A stretch of 11,426 bases of DNA from an uncultured Comamonadaceae bacterium (GTDB lineage Bacteria > Pseudomonadota > Gammaproteobacteria > Burkholderiales > Burkholderiaceae), in the NCBI GenBank assembly GCA_946482115.1, contig CAMLQP010000075.1, positions 1 to 11,426 of the forward strand. Reading direction: 5' to 3'. The position numbers and the translations under genes are program-made. The notes beneath the pieces were generated by a model that searched no databases, was not told the DNA's origin, and saw nothing but the letters and a program-made list of their open reading frames with translations. Positions 1-6,314 of this stretch are shown here, piece after piece (positions within the stretch are counted from its first letter, which is position 1; each line of letters starts with the position of its first letter).

Positions 1-553
1 TGTTGGAGCAGTCGGGGAAGTTGTTGGTGCCGTACTCGCGCACGAACAGCTGGTAGAGGAAGGCGGCTTCGTTGCTGGTGCGGCCCGAGGTGTAGAAGAT
101 GGCCTGGTCGGGATCGGGCAGCGCGTTCAGGTGACGGGCTACGCGCGAGAAGGCTTCGTCCCAGCTCACGGGAAGATATCGGTCGCTCGCGGCGTCGTAG
201 GCCATGGGGTGGGTCAGTCGGCCCTGGTCTTCCAGCCAGAAGTCGCTCTGCGCCGCCAGCTCGGCCACGGTGTGGGCGGCAAACAGCTCGGGCCCGGCGC
301 GGCGCGTGGTGGTTTCGGCGGCCACGGCCTTGGCGCCGTTTTCGCAGAACTCGAAGCTGCTGTGGTGGTCGCGGTCGGGCCAGGCGCAGCCGGGGCAGTC
401 GAAGCCGCCGGGCTGGTTGGCCGACAGCAACGTGCGCGCGCCGCGCAGCGGCACGCCCTGCGCGATCAGCACGTTCTTGACACTGCGCAGCGCGCCCCAG
501 CCGCCTGCGGGGCCGGGGTAGGGTGCGATTCTCGGATGGGGTGGCTTGCTCAT
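1..553 (-). CDS. FdhF/YdeP-type molybdopterin oxidoreductase, N-terminal part (gene runs off left edge)
   Basis: The minus frame is open from ATG at 553-551 to the window edge, giving 184 codons of a protein that is normally about 750-780 residues long. The N-terminus matches the style of the formate-dehydrogenase-alpha-like FdhF/YdeP family: a PGPAGGWGAL segment near residues 13-22, FDCPGCAWPD at 51-60, FEFCENGAKAV at 67-77, SWDEAF at 130-135 and YGTNNFPDCSN at 174-184. Cysteines 53, 56 and 70 probably form or flank an N-terminal metal site. Members bind a molybdopterin guanine dinucleotide cofactor, but physiological substrates are mostly unknown, so formate dehydrogenase activity should not be assumed. 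No signal peptide is visible, which suggests a cytoplasmic enzyme. A GAGAG ribosome-binding sequence (minus strand, 563-567) lies 9 bases before the ATG. It is divergent from the Tat/GMC operon. Family call is confident; function is not. Confidence 0.88.
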   Translation of the reverse strand, partial: MSKPPHPRIAPYPGPAGGWGALRSVKNVLIAQGVPLRGARTLLSANQPGGFDCPGCAWPDRDHHSSFEFCENGAKAVAAETTTRRAGPELFAAHTVAELAAQSDFWLEDQGRLTHPMAYDAASDRYLPVSWDEAFSRVARHLNALPDPDQAIFYTSGRTSNEAAFLYQLFVREYGTNNFPDCSN

Positions 554-600
554 GCTGGTGGTCTCTCGGATGCCCCGGGGCGTGTGGTGAGGGACCAGCA
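553..600. promoter_or_regulatory. Nested dyad symmetry at the start of the fdhF-like gene
   Basis: A 7-base inverted repeat (TGCTGGT at 553-559, ACCAGCA at 594-600) and a perfect 10-base palindrome (GCCCCGGGGC at 572-581) share exactly the same centre, 576.5. The outer arm touches the start codon of the minus-strand oxidoreductase, so a protein bound here would cover its translation start and ribosome-binding site. There is no T-run on either side, so it is not an intrinsic terminator. An operator is an inference; GC-rich palindromes also arise by chance. Confidence 0.3.
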
Positions 601-632
601 GGCGTAGACCGCTACCCCTAATTCCGCACCCC

Positions 633-658
633 GGGCGCCGCAAGGCGCTCCGTATGAT
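633..658 (+). promoter_or_regulatory. Possible promoter region of the Tat/GMC/hydrolase operon
   Basis: TATGAT at 653-658 matches the sigma-70 -10 consensus at five of six positions and ends 21 bases before the ATG of the small-subunit gene, but no good -35 sits 16-18 bases upstream. Directly upstream is a GC hairpin, GCGCC at 635-639, a GCAA loop at 640-643 and GGCGC at 644-648, extendable by one G-T and one G-C pair. It lacks a T-run, so it is not a terminator. The rest of the divergent gap (601-632) shows nothing clear. Confidence 0.3.
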
Positions 659-679
659 GGCACGGCAGGAGACAACCCC

Positions 680-1186
680 ATGAAACGCAGACGATTGCTC
701 CAACTGGGACTGGTGGGTGGCGCCACGCTGGCGCTGGCCGGCGCCGGCCTGTCGCTGATGCGGCACGGCGTCGAGTCGGGCCGCCTCACCGAGGCCGGCC
801 GCACCGTCTTCCGCGCCGTGGGCCGGGCGGTGCTGGACGGCAGCCTGCCCGCCGGGCCGGCTGCGCAGCAAGTGGCGCTCGATGGCCTGCTGGCGCGGCT
901 TGATGACGCCATCGGCGCCTTTCCCGAGCACGTGCAGGCCGAGCTGTCGCAGCTGCTGGCCCTGCTGGCCAGTGCCGCCGGCAGGCTCGGCCTGGCCGGA
1001 CTGGCCACCGACTGGCCCGATGCCAGCGTGGCGCAGATACAGGTGTCGCTGCAGTCCATGCGGACCAGCCGCCTCGACCTGCGCCAGCAGGCCTACCAGG
1101 CGCTGCACGACCTGACAGGCGCGGCCTATTTCTCCGATCGCGGCACCTGGGCCCAGCTGGGCTACCCGGGGCCGATGGACATCTGA
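680..1186 (+). CDS. Tat-signal small (gamma-like) subunit, gluconate 2-dehydrogenase subunit 3-like
   Basis: This 168-residue protein opens with a twin-arginine-type signal: KRRRLLQLG at 2-10 followed by a hydrophobic stretch to about residue 27. The cleavage site is not obvious, so it could stay as a membrane anchor. The remainder is helical and cysteine-free, and ends with LRQQAYQALHDLTGAAYF and GYPGP (134-165), which resembles the C-terminus of gluconate 2-dehydrogenase subunit 3 proteins. In those enzymes the small subunit escorts a signal-less flavoprotein through the Tat pathway. The next gene, 14 bases downstream, encodes just such a GMC flavoprotein without a signal, which supports the same role here: chaperone and export escort for the dehydrogenase. 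The start is decided by AGGAG at 667-671, 8 bases before the ATG. The exact family membership is from motif resemblance only; the Tat signal is the firmest part. Confidence 0.8.
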   Translation: MKRRRLLQLGLVGGATLALAGAGLSLMRHGVESGRLTEAGRTVFRAVGRAVLDGSLPAGPAAQQVALDGLLARLDDAIGAFPEHVQAELSQLLALLASAAGRLGLAGLATDWPDASVAQIQVSLQSMRTSRLDLRQQAYQALHDLTGAAYFSDRGTWAQLGYPGPMDI

Positions 1187-1200
1187 AGACACCCGACCCC

Positions 1201-2802
1201 ATGAGCCGACAACCCGACCCGTTCCGCGAAGGCATAGCCCAAGGCTGGAAAGTGATGGGCGCCGGCCTCGCGCCCGTGCCCGACGAACTGAGCTGCGACG
1301 TGCTGGTGATCGGCAGCGGCGCCGGCGGTGGCATCAGCGCCGAACTGCTGGCCCGTGCCGGGCTTGATGTGGTGGTGCTGGAGGACGGCCCGCTCAAGAC
1401 CAGCACCGACTTCCGCCAGCTGGAGGCCGAGGCCTACCCCACGCTGTACCAGGAATCCGCCGCGCGCAAAACGGCCGACAAGGCCATCACCATCCTGCAG
1501 GGCCGCTGCGTCGGCGGCTCCACCACGGTCAACTGGACCAGCTCCTTCCGCACGCCCGAGCCCACGCTGGCGTTCTGGCGGCAGCACCACGGCCTGGCCG
1601 ATTTCAGCCCCGAGGCGCTCGCGCCCTTCTTCCGCCAGGCCGAAACGCGCCTGCACATCGGCGCCTGGGAAACCCCGCCCAACGAGAACAACGACCTGCT
1701 GCGGCGCGGCGCGCTCAAGCTCGGCATCGAGGCGCTGGCCATACACCGCAACGTGCACGGTTGCTGGAACCTGGGCTCGTGCGGCCTGGGCTGCCCCACC
1801 AACGCCAAGCAGTCCATGCTGGTGACGACGGTTCCGGGTGCGCTCGGCCACGGCGCAAGGCTGCTGGTGCAGACCCGCGCCGAACGCTTCGAGATCGCGG
1901 GCGGCCAGGTGGCCGCGCTGCAGGCGGTGGCCTGGGGGACACAAGGTTCTAAGCCCCTGCGCATCCGCGCGCGCCACTACGTGCTCGCGGCCGGTGCCAT
2001 CAACTCCCCGGCCGTGCTGCTGCGTTCCGGCGCGCCCGACCCGCATGGCCTGCTGGGCCGGCGCACCTTCCTGCATCCGGTGGTGATGAGCGCGGCCCTG
2101 TGCGAGCAGCGCGTGGAGGGCTGGGCCGGCGCGCCGCAGACCATCTACTCGGACCACTTCCTGCACACCCATCCCATAGACGGGCCCATGGGCTTCAAGC
2201 TCGAGGCGCCGCCCATCCATCCGGTGATCTTCGCCTCGACCGTGCCTGGCTTCGGCCAGGCGCAGGCCGAGCTGCTCAGGCAGTTTCCGCACAGCCACAT
2301 CCAGCTGGCGCTGCTGCGCGACGGCTTTGCCGAACAGTCGCAGGGTGGTCGTGTCACGCTGCGCGGCGATGGCTCGCCGGTGCTGGACTACCCGCTCAAC
2401 GGCTTCGTGATGGAAGGCGCGCGCCGCGCGCTGCTGGCCATGGCGGAGATCCAGTTCGCGGCCGGTGTGCGCGAGGTCCTGCCGGTGCACGAGCGCGGCG
2501 CGCGCTACCGCAGCTGGGCCGAGGCCAGAGCCGCGATCGAAGCCTTGCCCATGGAGCCGCTGCTTGCCCGCGTGGTCAGCGCCCACGTGATGGGCGGCTG
2601 TGCCTTCGCAGGCGACGAGAAGTGTGGCGTGACCCGGCCCGACGGCACCCACTGGCAACTGCCCAACCTGTCCGTCCACGACGGCTCGCTGTTCCCCACC
2701 AGCATCGGCGCCAACCCGCAGCTGTCCATCTACGGCATCGTCAACCGGCTGACCCAGCAGCTGATCGCGCGGCTGGGCGCCCGGGCGGTGACGCTGGCAT
2801 GA
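1201..2802 (+). CDS. GMC-family FAD-dependent oxidoreductase (fatty-alcohol-oxidase / dehydrogenase-like)
   Basis: A full-length, 533-residue GMC flavoprotein. The FAD-binding Rossmann motif VIGSGAGGG is at 36-44 with the acidic strand end VVLEDG at 58-63; GGSTTVNW at 105-112 is the flavin-attachment-loop region; AAGAINSP at 263-270 resembles the second GMC signature. The C-terminal catalytic part has AHVMGGC with His462 as the likely base and ANPQLS with Asn505 as its partner. Sequence style is closest to long-chain alcohol oxidases and choline-dehydrogenase-like BetA proteins; the substrate cannot be read from sequence. Cys188, Cys194 and Cys198 (spacing 6 and 4) lie where three-subunit FAD dehydrogenases carry an iron-sulfur cluster. 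There is no signal peptide, so export probably depends on the Tat-signal protein encoded just before it. The ribosome-binding site is weak (GAAG, 1184-1190 region), consistent with coupling to that gene. The stop overlaps the next start by ATGA. Confidence 0.9.
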   Translation: MSRQPDPFREGIAQGWKVMGAGLAPVPDELSCDVLVIGSGAGGGISAELLARAGLDVVVLEDGPLKTSTDFRQLEAEAYPTLYQESAARKTADKAITILQGRCVGGSTTVNWTSSFRTPEPTLAFWRQHHGLADFSPEALAPFFRQAETRLHIGAWETPPNENNDLLRRGALKLGIEALAIHRNVHGCWNLGSCGLGCPTNAKQSMLVTTVPGALGHGARLLVQTRAERFEIAGGQVAALQAVAWGTQGSKPLRIRARHYVLAAGAINSPAVLLRSGAPDPHGLLGRRTFLHPVVMSAALCEQRVEGWAGAPQTIYSDHFLHTHPIDGPMGFKLEAPPIHPVIFASTVPGFGQAQAELLRQFPHSHIQLALLRDGFAEQSQGGRVTLRGDGSPVLDYPLNGFVMEGARRALLAMAEIQFAAGVREVLPVHERGARYRSWAEARAAIEALPMEPLLARVVSAHVMGGCAFAGDEKCGVTRPDGTHWQLPNLSVHDGSLFPTSIGANPQLSIYGIVNRLTQQLIARLGARAVTLA

Positions 2803-3713
2803 CGACCGGGCGCTCGGCCCTGGCCGCGATGCAGCGCGGGCTCACGCTGGGCGCGGCGGGCCTGCTGCTGGTGTGGCTGTGGCTGGCGCGGGGTTCGCCG
2901 GCGTGGCAGGGGGCTGGGGTCGCGCTGTTCCTGTGGGGGCACGCACTGGTGCTGGGGGTGGAGTTCGCGCTGATGGCGCGCGTGAACCGCGCCGACCCGG
3001 CGCCGTCTGCCACCGTGGGTGAGTGGCTGCGTGCCTGGTGGACCGAATCCGTCACCGCGCCCCGGGTGTTTTCGTGGTGGCAGCCGTTCCGCTGGCGCTT
3101 GCTGCCCGACACGGCGGTGGGCGAGGGCACCCACACCGGCCGGCGTGCGGTGGTGCTGGTCCACGGTTTCGTCTGCAACCGGGGCCTGTGGATGCCCTGG
3201 CTGCGCGTGCTGCGCGCGCGTGGGGTGCCCTACGCCACGGTCAGTCTGGAGCCGGTGTTCGGCTCCATCGACGCCTATGTGCCGCAGCTGGAGGCCGCCA
3301 TCGAGCGCGCGACGCGCGCCACCGGCCAGCCACCGCTGGTGGTGGCGCACAGCATGGGTGGTCTGGCGGTGCGGGCCTGGCTGCGCGCGGCCGGACCGGG
3401 GGCCGAGGCGCGCGTGCACCACGTGGTCACCATCGGATCGCCGCACCGCGGCACCTGGCTGGGCCGTCTGAGCCGCTTGCCCAACGGCCGCCAGATGAGC
3501 GACACGGGCGCCTGGCTGCGCACCCTGGCGGCGGGCGAACCGCCTGGCCTCTACCGGCGCTTCACCTGCTGGTATTCCAACTGCGACAACATCGTCTTCC
3601 CCGTGAGCACGGCCACGCTGCCGGGGGCGGACAACCGCTTCCTGCGCGGCGTTCCCCACGTGGCCCTGGCCTATCACCCGGCGGTGATGGACACGTCGCT
3701 CGCGATGCTCTGA
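2799..3713 (+). CDS. Membrane-anchored alpha/beta hydrolase (lipase/esterase-like)
   Basis: A 304-residue protein whose ATG overlaps the GMC stop codon (ATGA, 2799-2802), so translation is probably coupled; the frame stays open upstream to 2100, but that part lies inside the GMC gene and is not coding. Two hydrophobic segments, about 14-31 and 37-59, should anchor it in the inner membrane. The hydrolase fold follows: VVLVHGF at 118-124 forms the oxyanion-hole region, AHSMGG at 183-188 is the nucleophile elbow with Ser185, Asp263 in NCDNIVFP is the likely acid, and His287 in VPHVAL the likely base. GSPHRGTW at 213-220 is typical of triacylglycerol-lipase and PGAP1-like hydrolases. Its place as third gene after an export-linked dehydrogenase suggests it frees an alcohol from an ester for oxidation, which is inference. 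Its 3' end overlaps phhA on the other strand by 40 bases. Confidence 0.87.
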   Translation: MTTGRSALAAMQRGLTLGAAGLLLVWLWLARGSPAWQGAGVALFLWGHALVLGVEFALMARVNRADPAPSATVGEWLRAWWTESVTAPRVFSWWQPFRWRLLPDTAVGEGTHTGRRAVVLVHGFVCNRGLWMPWLRVLRARGVPYATVSLEPVFGSIDAYVPQLEAAIERATRATGQPPLVVAHSMGGLAVRAWLRAAGPGAEARVHHVVTIGSPHRGTWLGRLSRLPNGRQMSDTGAWLRTLAAGEPPGLYRRFTCWYSNCDNIVFPVSTATLPGADNRFLRGVPHVALAYHPAVMDTSLAML

Positions 3714-4528
3714 TTGGCCGCGATTTCGCCCAGCGACTTCACCTGCTCGTAGTAGGGCGTGAAGTCGGGTGCGGTCAGCTCGAACAGTTGCTCGAAGCTG
3801 TCGATGGCGAAATAGGTCTGCTGGTAGGTGTCGATCTTGTAACGCGTGCGCATGCAGCGCAGCAGATCCAGCTGGATGCGCTGCGGCTCGGTGCTCTGCA
3901 CGCTGTAGGGCAGTTCGCCCGGTGAGCTCAGGATGCCGGCGCCGTAGGCCCGCAAGCCGTCCTTCTGCCGCATGAGCCCGAACTCGATCGTGTACCAGTA
4001 CAGCCGGCTCAGCTGCTCGCAGGCGCCCAGCGCGTGCGCCTTCAGGCCGCCCTGGCCATAGCGCTGCACGTAGTCGGCCAGCACCGGGTCGAACAGCAGC
4101 GGCACATGGCCGAACAGGTCGTGGAAGATATCGGGCTCGACCACGTAGTCGAACTCCTCGGGCGTGCGAATCCAGTCCGTCACCGGGAACTTGCGCTCGG
4201 CCAGCAGGCTGAAGAACGGCACCTCGGGGATCAGCCCGGGCACGGCCACGATCTGCCACTTCGTCGCCTGGTACAGGCGTTCGTTGATGTCGTCGAAGCG
4301 CGGGATGCGCTCGCTCACCCCCAGCCGGGGCAGTGCGGCGATGAAGGCGTCGCAGGCCAGGCCCGGCAGCAGCGCCGTCTGGCGCTGGTGCAGGCGGCGG
4401 TAGGTGTCGTGGTCGGCCTCGGTGTAGGCGGCCCAGTCCTGCTCGCAGGTGTAGTCGGCGCGCGCGCGGCTGTAGTCGCCACGGGGGGGGCGTTCGGCGG
4501 CGCCGTAAACGACGGGTTCGACGGCCAT
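3674..4528 (-). CDS. phhA: Phenylalanine 4-monooxygenase (phenylalanine hydroxylase)
   Basis: A 284-residue aromatic amino acid hydroxylase, close in length to bacterial family members such as the Chromobacterium violaceum enzyme (297). It converts phenylalanine to tyrosine in the cytoplasm with oxygen, tetrahydropterin and non-haem iron. The iron triad is visible: His136 and His141 in PDIFHDLFGHVP (133-143) and Glu182 in YWYTIEFG (177-184). No N-terminal regulatory ACT domain is present, as usual in bacteria. The start is set by AAGGAG at 4535-4540, 6 bases before the ATG. It follows hppD by 16 bases, so both probably form one transcript for breakdown of phenylalanine through tyrosine. The pterin-recycling gene phhB, often adjacent in pseudomonads, is absent here. 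A run of eight C residues on the coding strand (4490-4483) crosses codons 13-15 and could be slippage-prone. The last codons overlap the convergent hydrolase gene. Confidence 0.97.
   Translation of the reverse strand: MAVEPVVYGAAERPPRGDYSRARADYTCEQDWAAYTEADHDTYRRLHQRQTALLPGLACDAFIAALPRLGVSERIPRFDDINERLYQATKWQIVAVPGLIPEVPFFSLLAERKFPVTDWIRTPEEFDYVVEPDIFHDLFGHVPLLFDPVLADYVQRYGQGGLKAHALGACEQLSRLYWYTIEFGLMRQKDGLRAYGAGILSSPGELPYSVQSTEPQRIQLDLLRCMRTRYKIDTYQQTYFAIDSFEQLFELTAPDFTPYYEQVKSLGEIAANQSIASDVSITAG
4483..4490. repeat. Eight-base G homopolymer inside the start of phhA
   Basis: Eight consecutive G on the plus strand read as eight C in phhA, covering the end of Arg13 and Pro14-Pro15. It is the longest homopolymer I noticed in the window. 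Slippage by one base would truncate the hydroxylase early. The reading frame is intact here. It may simply reflect GC-rich codon choice. Confidence 0.6.
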
Positions 4529-4544
4529 GGTCGGCTCCTTCGTG

Positions 4545-5666
4545 TCAGGCCGGAGTCTTCAGGACGCCGCGCCGCATCTGGTCGAGCTCCATGGTCTCGA
4601 ACAGGGCCTTGAAGTTGCCCTCGCCGAAGCCCTGGTTGCCCTTGCGCTGGATGAACTCGAAGAAGATGGGGCCGAGCTGGTTCTCGCTGAAGATCTGCAG
4701 CAGCAGTTCACCGTGGGCGCCATCGACCAGGATGTTGCGCGCCTTGAGGCCTTCGAGGTCCTCGCCGTGGTTGGGGATGCGCTTGGGCAGCAGCTCGTAG
4801 TAGGTGTCGCTGGTTTCCAGCAGCTTGAGGCCCGCCATCTGCAGCGCGTCCACCGTGTCGTAGAGGTTGGTCGAGCCCAGCGCGATGTGCTGGATGCCCT
4901 CGCCGTGGTAGCGGTCCAGGTACTCCTGGATCTGGCCGGCCTTCTCGTTGCCTTCTTCGTTGATGGGGATGCGGATCTTGCCGCAGGGGCTGGTCATGGC
5001 CTTGCTCTTGACGCCGGTGGCCTGGCCCTCGATGTCGAAGTAGCGCACCTCGCGGAAGTTGAACAGGCGCTCGTAGAAGTCGGCCCATTCGGCCATGCGG
5101 CCACGGTGCACGTTGTGCGTCAGGTGGTCGATGTAGGTCAGGCCATGGCCCACCGGGTTGATGGCGGCGTCACCCCGCACGCCAGGCAGCGGCTCGAAGT
5201 CGACGTCGAAGAAACCGATGTTGCCGATGTCGCCGGGCTGGGCGCCGTTCTTGCCGCGCCAGCGGTCCACCAGGTAGATCAGGCTGTCACCAATGCCCTT
5301 GATGGCCGGGATGTTGAGCTCGCCCGGGCCGGCCTGGCCAGCGTAGCCCCATGCGCCCAGCGACAGGGCGCGTTCGTAAGCGGCCTTGGCATCCTGCACG
5401 CGAAAGGCGATGGCGCAGATGCTGGGGCCGTGCAGGCGCGCGAAACGCTGCGCGAAGCTGTCGGGCTCGGCGTTGAGGATGAAGTTGATCTCGCCCTGGC
5501 GATACAACGTCACGTTCTTGTGCCGGTGTTTCGCGACGGCGGCGAAGCCCATGCGTTCGAATAGCGCGCCCATGGCGGCCGGATCGGGCGCGGCGTATTC
5601 GATGAATTCGAAGCCGTCGGTGCCCATGGGGTTGGGCCAGTCGGTGGTGGTCGTGGGGGCGCTCAT
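4545..5666 (-). CDS. hppD: 4-hydroxyphenylpyruvate dioxygenase
   Basis: A 373-residue protein of the vicinal-oxygen-chelate fold with two related halves. It turns 4-hydroxyphenylpyruvate into homogentisate, the second oxygenase step of tyrosine breakdown. The C-terminal catalytic half shows the three iron ligands: His181 in IDHLTHNV (179-186), His260 in GIQHIALGS (257-265) and Glu337 in IFFEFIQRKG (334-343); the C-terminal part also has LLLQIFSENQLGP (321-333), a typical family segment. The frame continues 19 codons upstream to an ATG at 5723, but the ATG at 5666 is preferred because AGGAGA (5673-5678, minus strand) lies 6 bases before it and homologues begin near this point. It is the first gene of the hppD-phhA pair and faces the Lrp/AsnC gene across a 113-base AT-rich gap, so that regulator is the likely controller. 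Later genes of the route (hmgA, fumarylacetoacetase) are not in the window. Confidence 0.97.
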   Translation of the reverse strand: MSAPTTTTDWPNPMGTDGFEFIEYAAPDPAAMGALFERMGFAAVAKHRHKNVTLYRQGEINFILNAEPDSFAQRFARLHGPSICAIAFRVQDAKAAYERALSLGAWGYAGQAGPGELNIPAIKGIGDSLIYLVDRWRGKNGAQPGDIGNIGFFDVDFEPLPGVRGDAAINPVGHGLTYIDHLTHNVHRGRMAEWADFYERLFNFREVRYFDIEGQATGVKSKAMTSPCGKIRIPINEEGNEKAGQIQEYLDRYHGEGIQHIALGSTNLYDTVDALQMAGLKLLETSDTYYELLPKRIPNHGEDLEGLKARNILVDGAHGELLLQIFSENQLGPIFFEFIQRKGNQGFGEGNFKALFETMELDQMRRGVLKTPA

Positions 5667-5672
5667 GGGCTG

Positions 5673-5678
5673 TCTCCT
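5673..5678 (-). promoter_or_regulatory. Ribosome-binding site fixing the hppD start
   Basis: AGGAGA on the minus strand, 6 bases before the ATG at 5666. It decides between this start and the in-frame ATG at 5723, which has no comparable site. Confidence 0.75.
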
Positions 5679-5712
5679 GCTGGGATGGGGCAATCCCGGC
5701 ACTGTAGAACCA

Positions 5713-5731
5713 CAGTGAAGCACTTTTACTG
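5713..5731. promoter_or_regulatory. Imperfect inverted repeat upstream of hppD (candidate operator)
   Basis: CAGTGAA at 5713-5719 and TTTACTG at 5725-5731 form a 7-base inverted repeat with one mismatch and a 5-base spacer. It lies 47-65 bases upstream of the hppD ATG, in the promoter zone of that gene. It could be a binding site for the neighbouring Lrp/AsnC protein or a TyrR/PhhR-type activator; neither can be shown here. Confidence 0.3.
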
Positions 5732-5745
5732 CGTTTTAGGGCGCA

Positions 5746-5776
5746 CAAATCGATTGATTTGCAGGAAAATTGCAAA
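5746..5776. promoter_or_regulatory. Two overlapping palindromes just before the Lrp/AsnC gene (candidate operator)
   Basis: CAAATC at 5746-5751 and GATTTG at 5756-5761 form a perfect 6-base inverted repeat around a 4-base spacer, with the 8-base palindrome AATCGATT (5748-5755) nested in it. A second perfect repeat, TTTGCA at 5758-5763 and TGCAAA at 5771-5776, overlaps it and ends 3 bases before the regulator's ATG. Lrp-family proteins bind degenerate AT-rich palindromes in their own promoter regions and in those of divergent targets, so these are good candidates for autoregulation and control of hppD-phhA. Binding is inferred. Confidence 0.45.
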
Positions 5777-5779
5777 ATC

Positions 5780-6259
5780 ATGGAAAACAACGCACTGGAC
5801 AAGATCGACCGGCTGATCCTGCGCATGCTGCAGGTGGATGGACGGGCCACCTACGACCAGATCGCCGAGGCGGTGAAGCTCTCGCCCAGCGCGGTGCTGC
5901 GGCGGGTGAAGCGGCTGGAAGACGCCGGCGTGATCGACCGCTATGTAGCCCTGGTCAAGCCCGAGCGCGTGGGTCTGGGGCTCACGGCCTACATCAACGT
6001 GCGGCTCGAAAAGCACACCGAAAGCCACAAGCGCAACCCCATGGACCTTTTCCGCGCCAGTGTGCTCACCTGGCCCGAGGTGGTGGAATGCATGGCGCTG
6101 ACCGGTGAAATGGACTACCTGCTGCGCCTGGTGGTGGCCGACATGGGGCACTACAGCCGCTTCATCATGGACACGCTGCTCAAGCACCCCAGCGTGCAGG
6201 ATTGCAAGACCAGCTTCGTGCTGGACCACGTCAAGGCCACCACGGCGGTCCCGATCTGA
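5780..6259 (+). CDS. Lrp/AsnC family transcriptional regulator
   Basis: A 159-residue protein, the usual Lrp/AsnC length. Residues 5-53 form the winged helix-turn-helix: LDKIDRLILRMLQVDGRATYDQIAEAV leads into the recognition helix around LSPSAVLRRVKRLE (35-47). The C-terminal ligand-sensing RAM domain spans about 65-150 and includes the turn ALTGEMDYLLRLV (106-118). The frame reaches back to a TTG at 5759, but the ATG at 5780 gives the standard MENNALDKIDRLIL start; AGGA at 5763-5766 is 13 bases away, a little far. Family members sense amino acids and bind DNA as octamers. Being divergent from hppD-phhA, it most likely activates or represses that operon in response to phenylalanine or tyrosine. 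This pairing is inferred from context; the ligand is not proven. Confidence 0.93.
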   Translation: MENNALDKIDRLILRMLQVDGRATYDQIAEAVKLSPSAVLRRVKRLEDAGVIDRYVALVKPERVGLGLTAYINVRLEKHTESHKRNPMDLFRASVLTWPEVVECMALTGEMDYLLRLVVADMGHYSRFIMDTLLKHPSVQDCKTSFVLDHVKATTAVPI

Positions 6260-6314
6260 CATTTTTGATGACGACCGTTGATCGGTTAGAGCGCCGAATC
6301 CATTGGAGAACCTG

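Noticed and set aside
131..607. A 158-codon plus-strand frame opposite the fdhF-like gene
   Set aside because: The minus strand carries conserved FdhF/YdeP motifs through the same interval, and the plus frame has no recognisable features.
1162..2679. A 505-codon minus-strand frame opposite the GMC gene
   Set aside because: It mirrors the conserved flavoprotein codon for codon, has no recognisable domain, and no ribosome-binding site or spacing that fits an operon.
2100..2798. Upstream extension of the hydrolase frame to 537 codons
   Set aside because: The extension lies inside the GMC gene out of frame and reads as arginine/alanine-rich noise; the ATGA overlap start at 2799 gives a sensible membrane-anchored hydrolase.
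2730..4259. A 509-codon minus-strand frame across the hydrolase and part of phhA
   Set aside because: It overlaps two well-supported genes in another frame; its product is Arg-, Ala- and Gly-rich low-complexity sequence.
4527..5564. A 345-codon plus-strand frame opposite hppD
   Set aside because: It is the complement of a clearly recognised dioxygenase with all three iron ligands; the product is a Val/Ala/Leu/Asp-rich shadow.
6274..6286. Short inverted repeat after the Lrp/AsnC gene as a terminator
   Set aside because: The stem is only four pairs and no T-run follows; the T-run at 6261-6265 precedes it instead.
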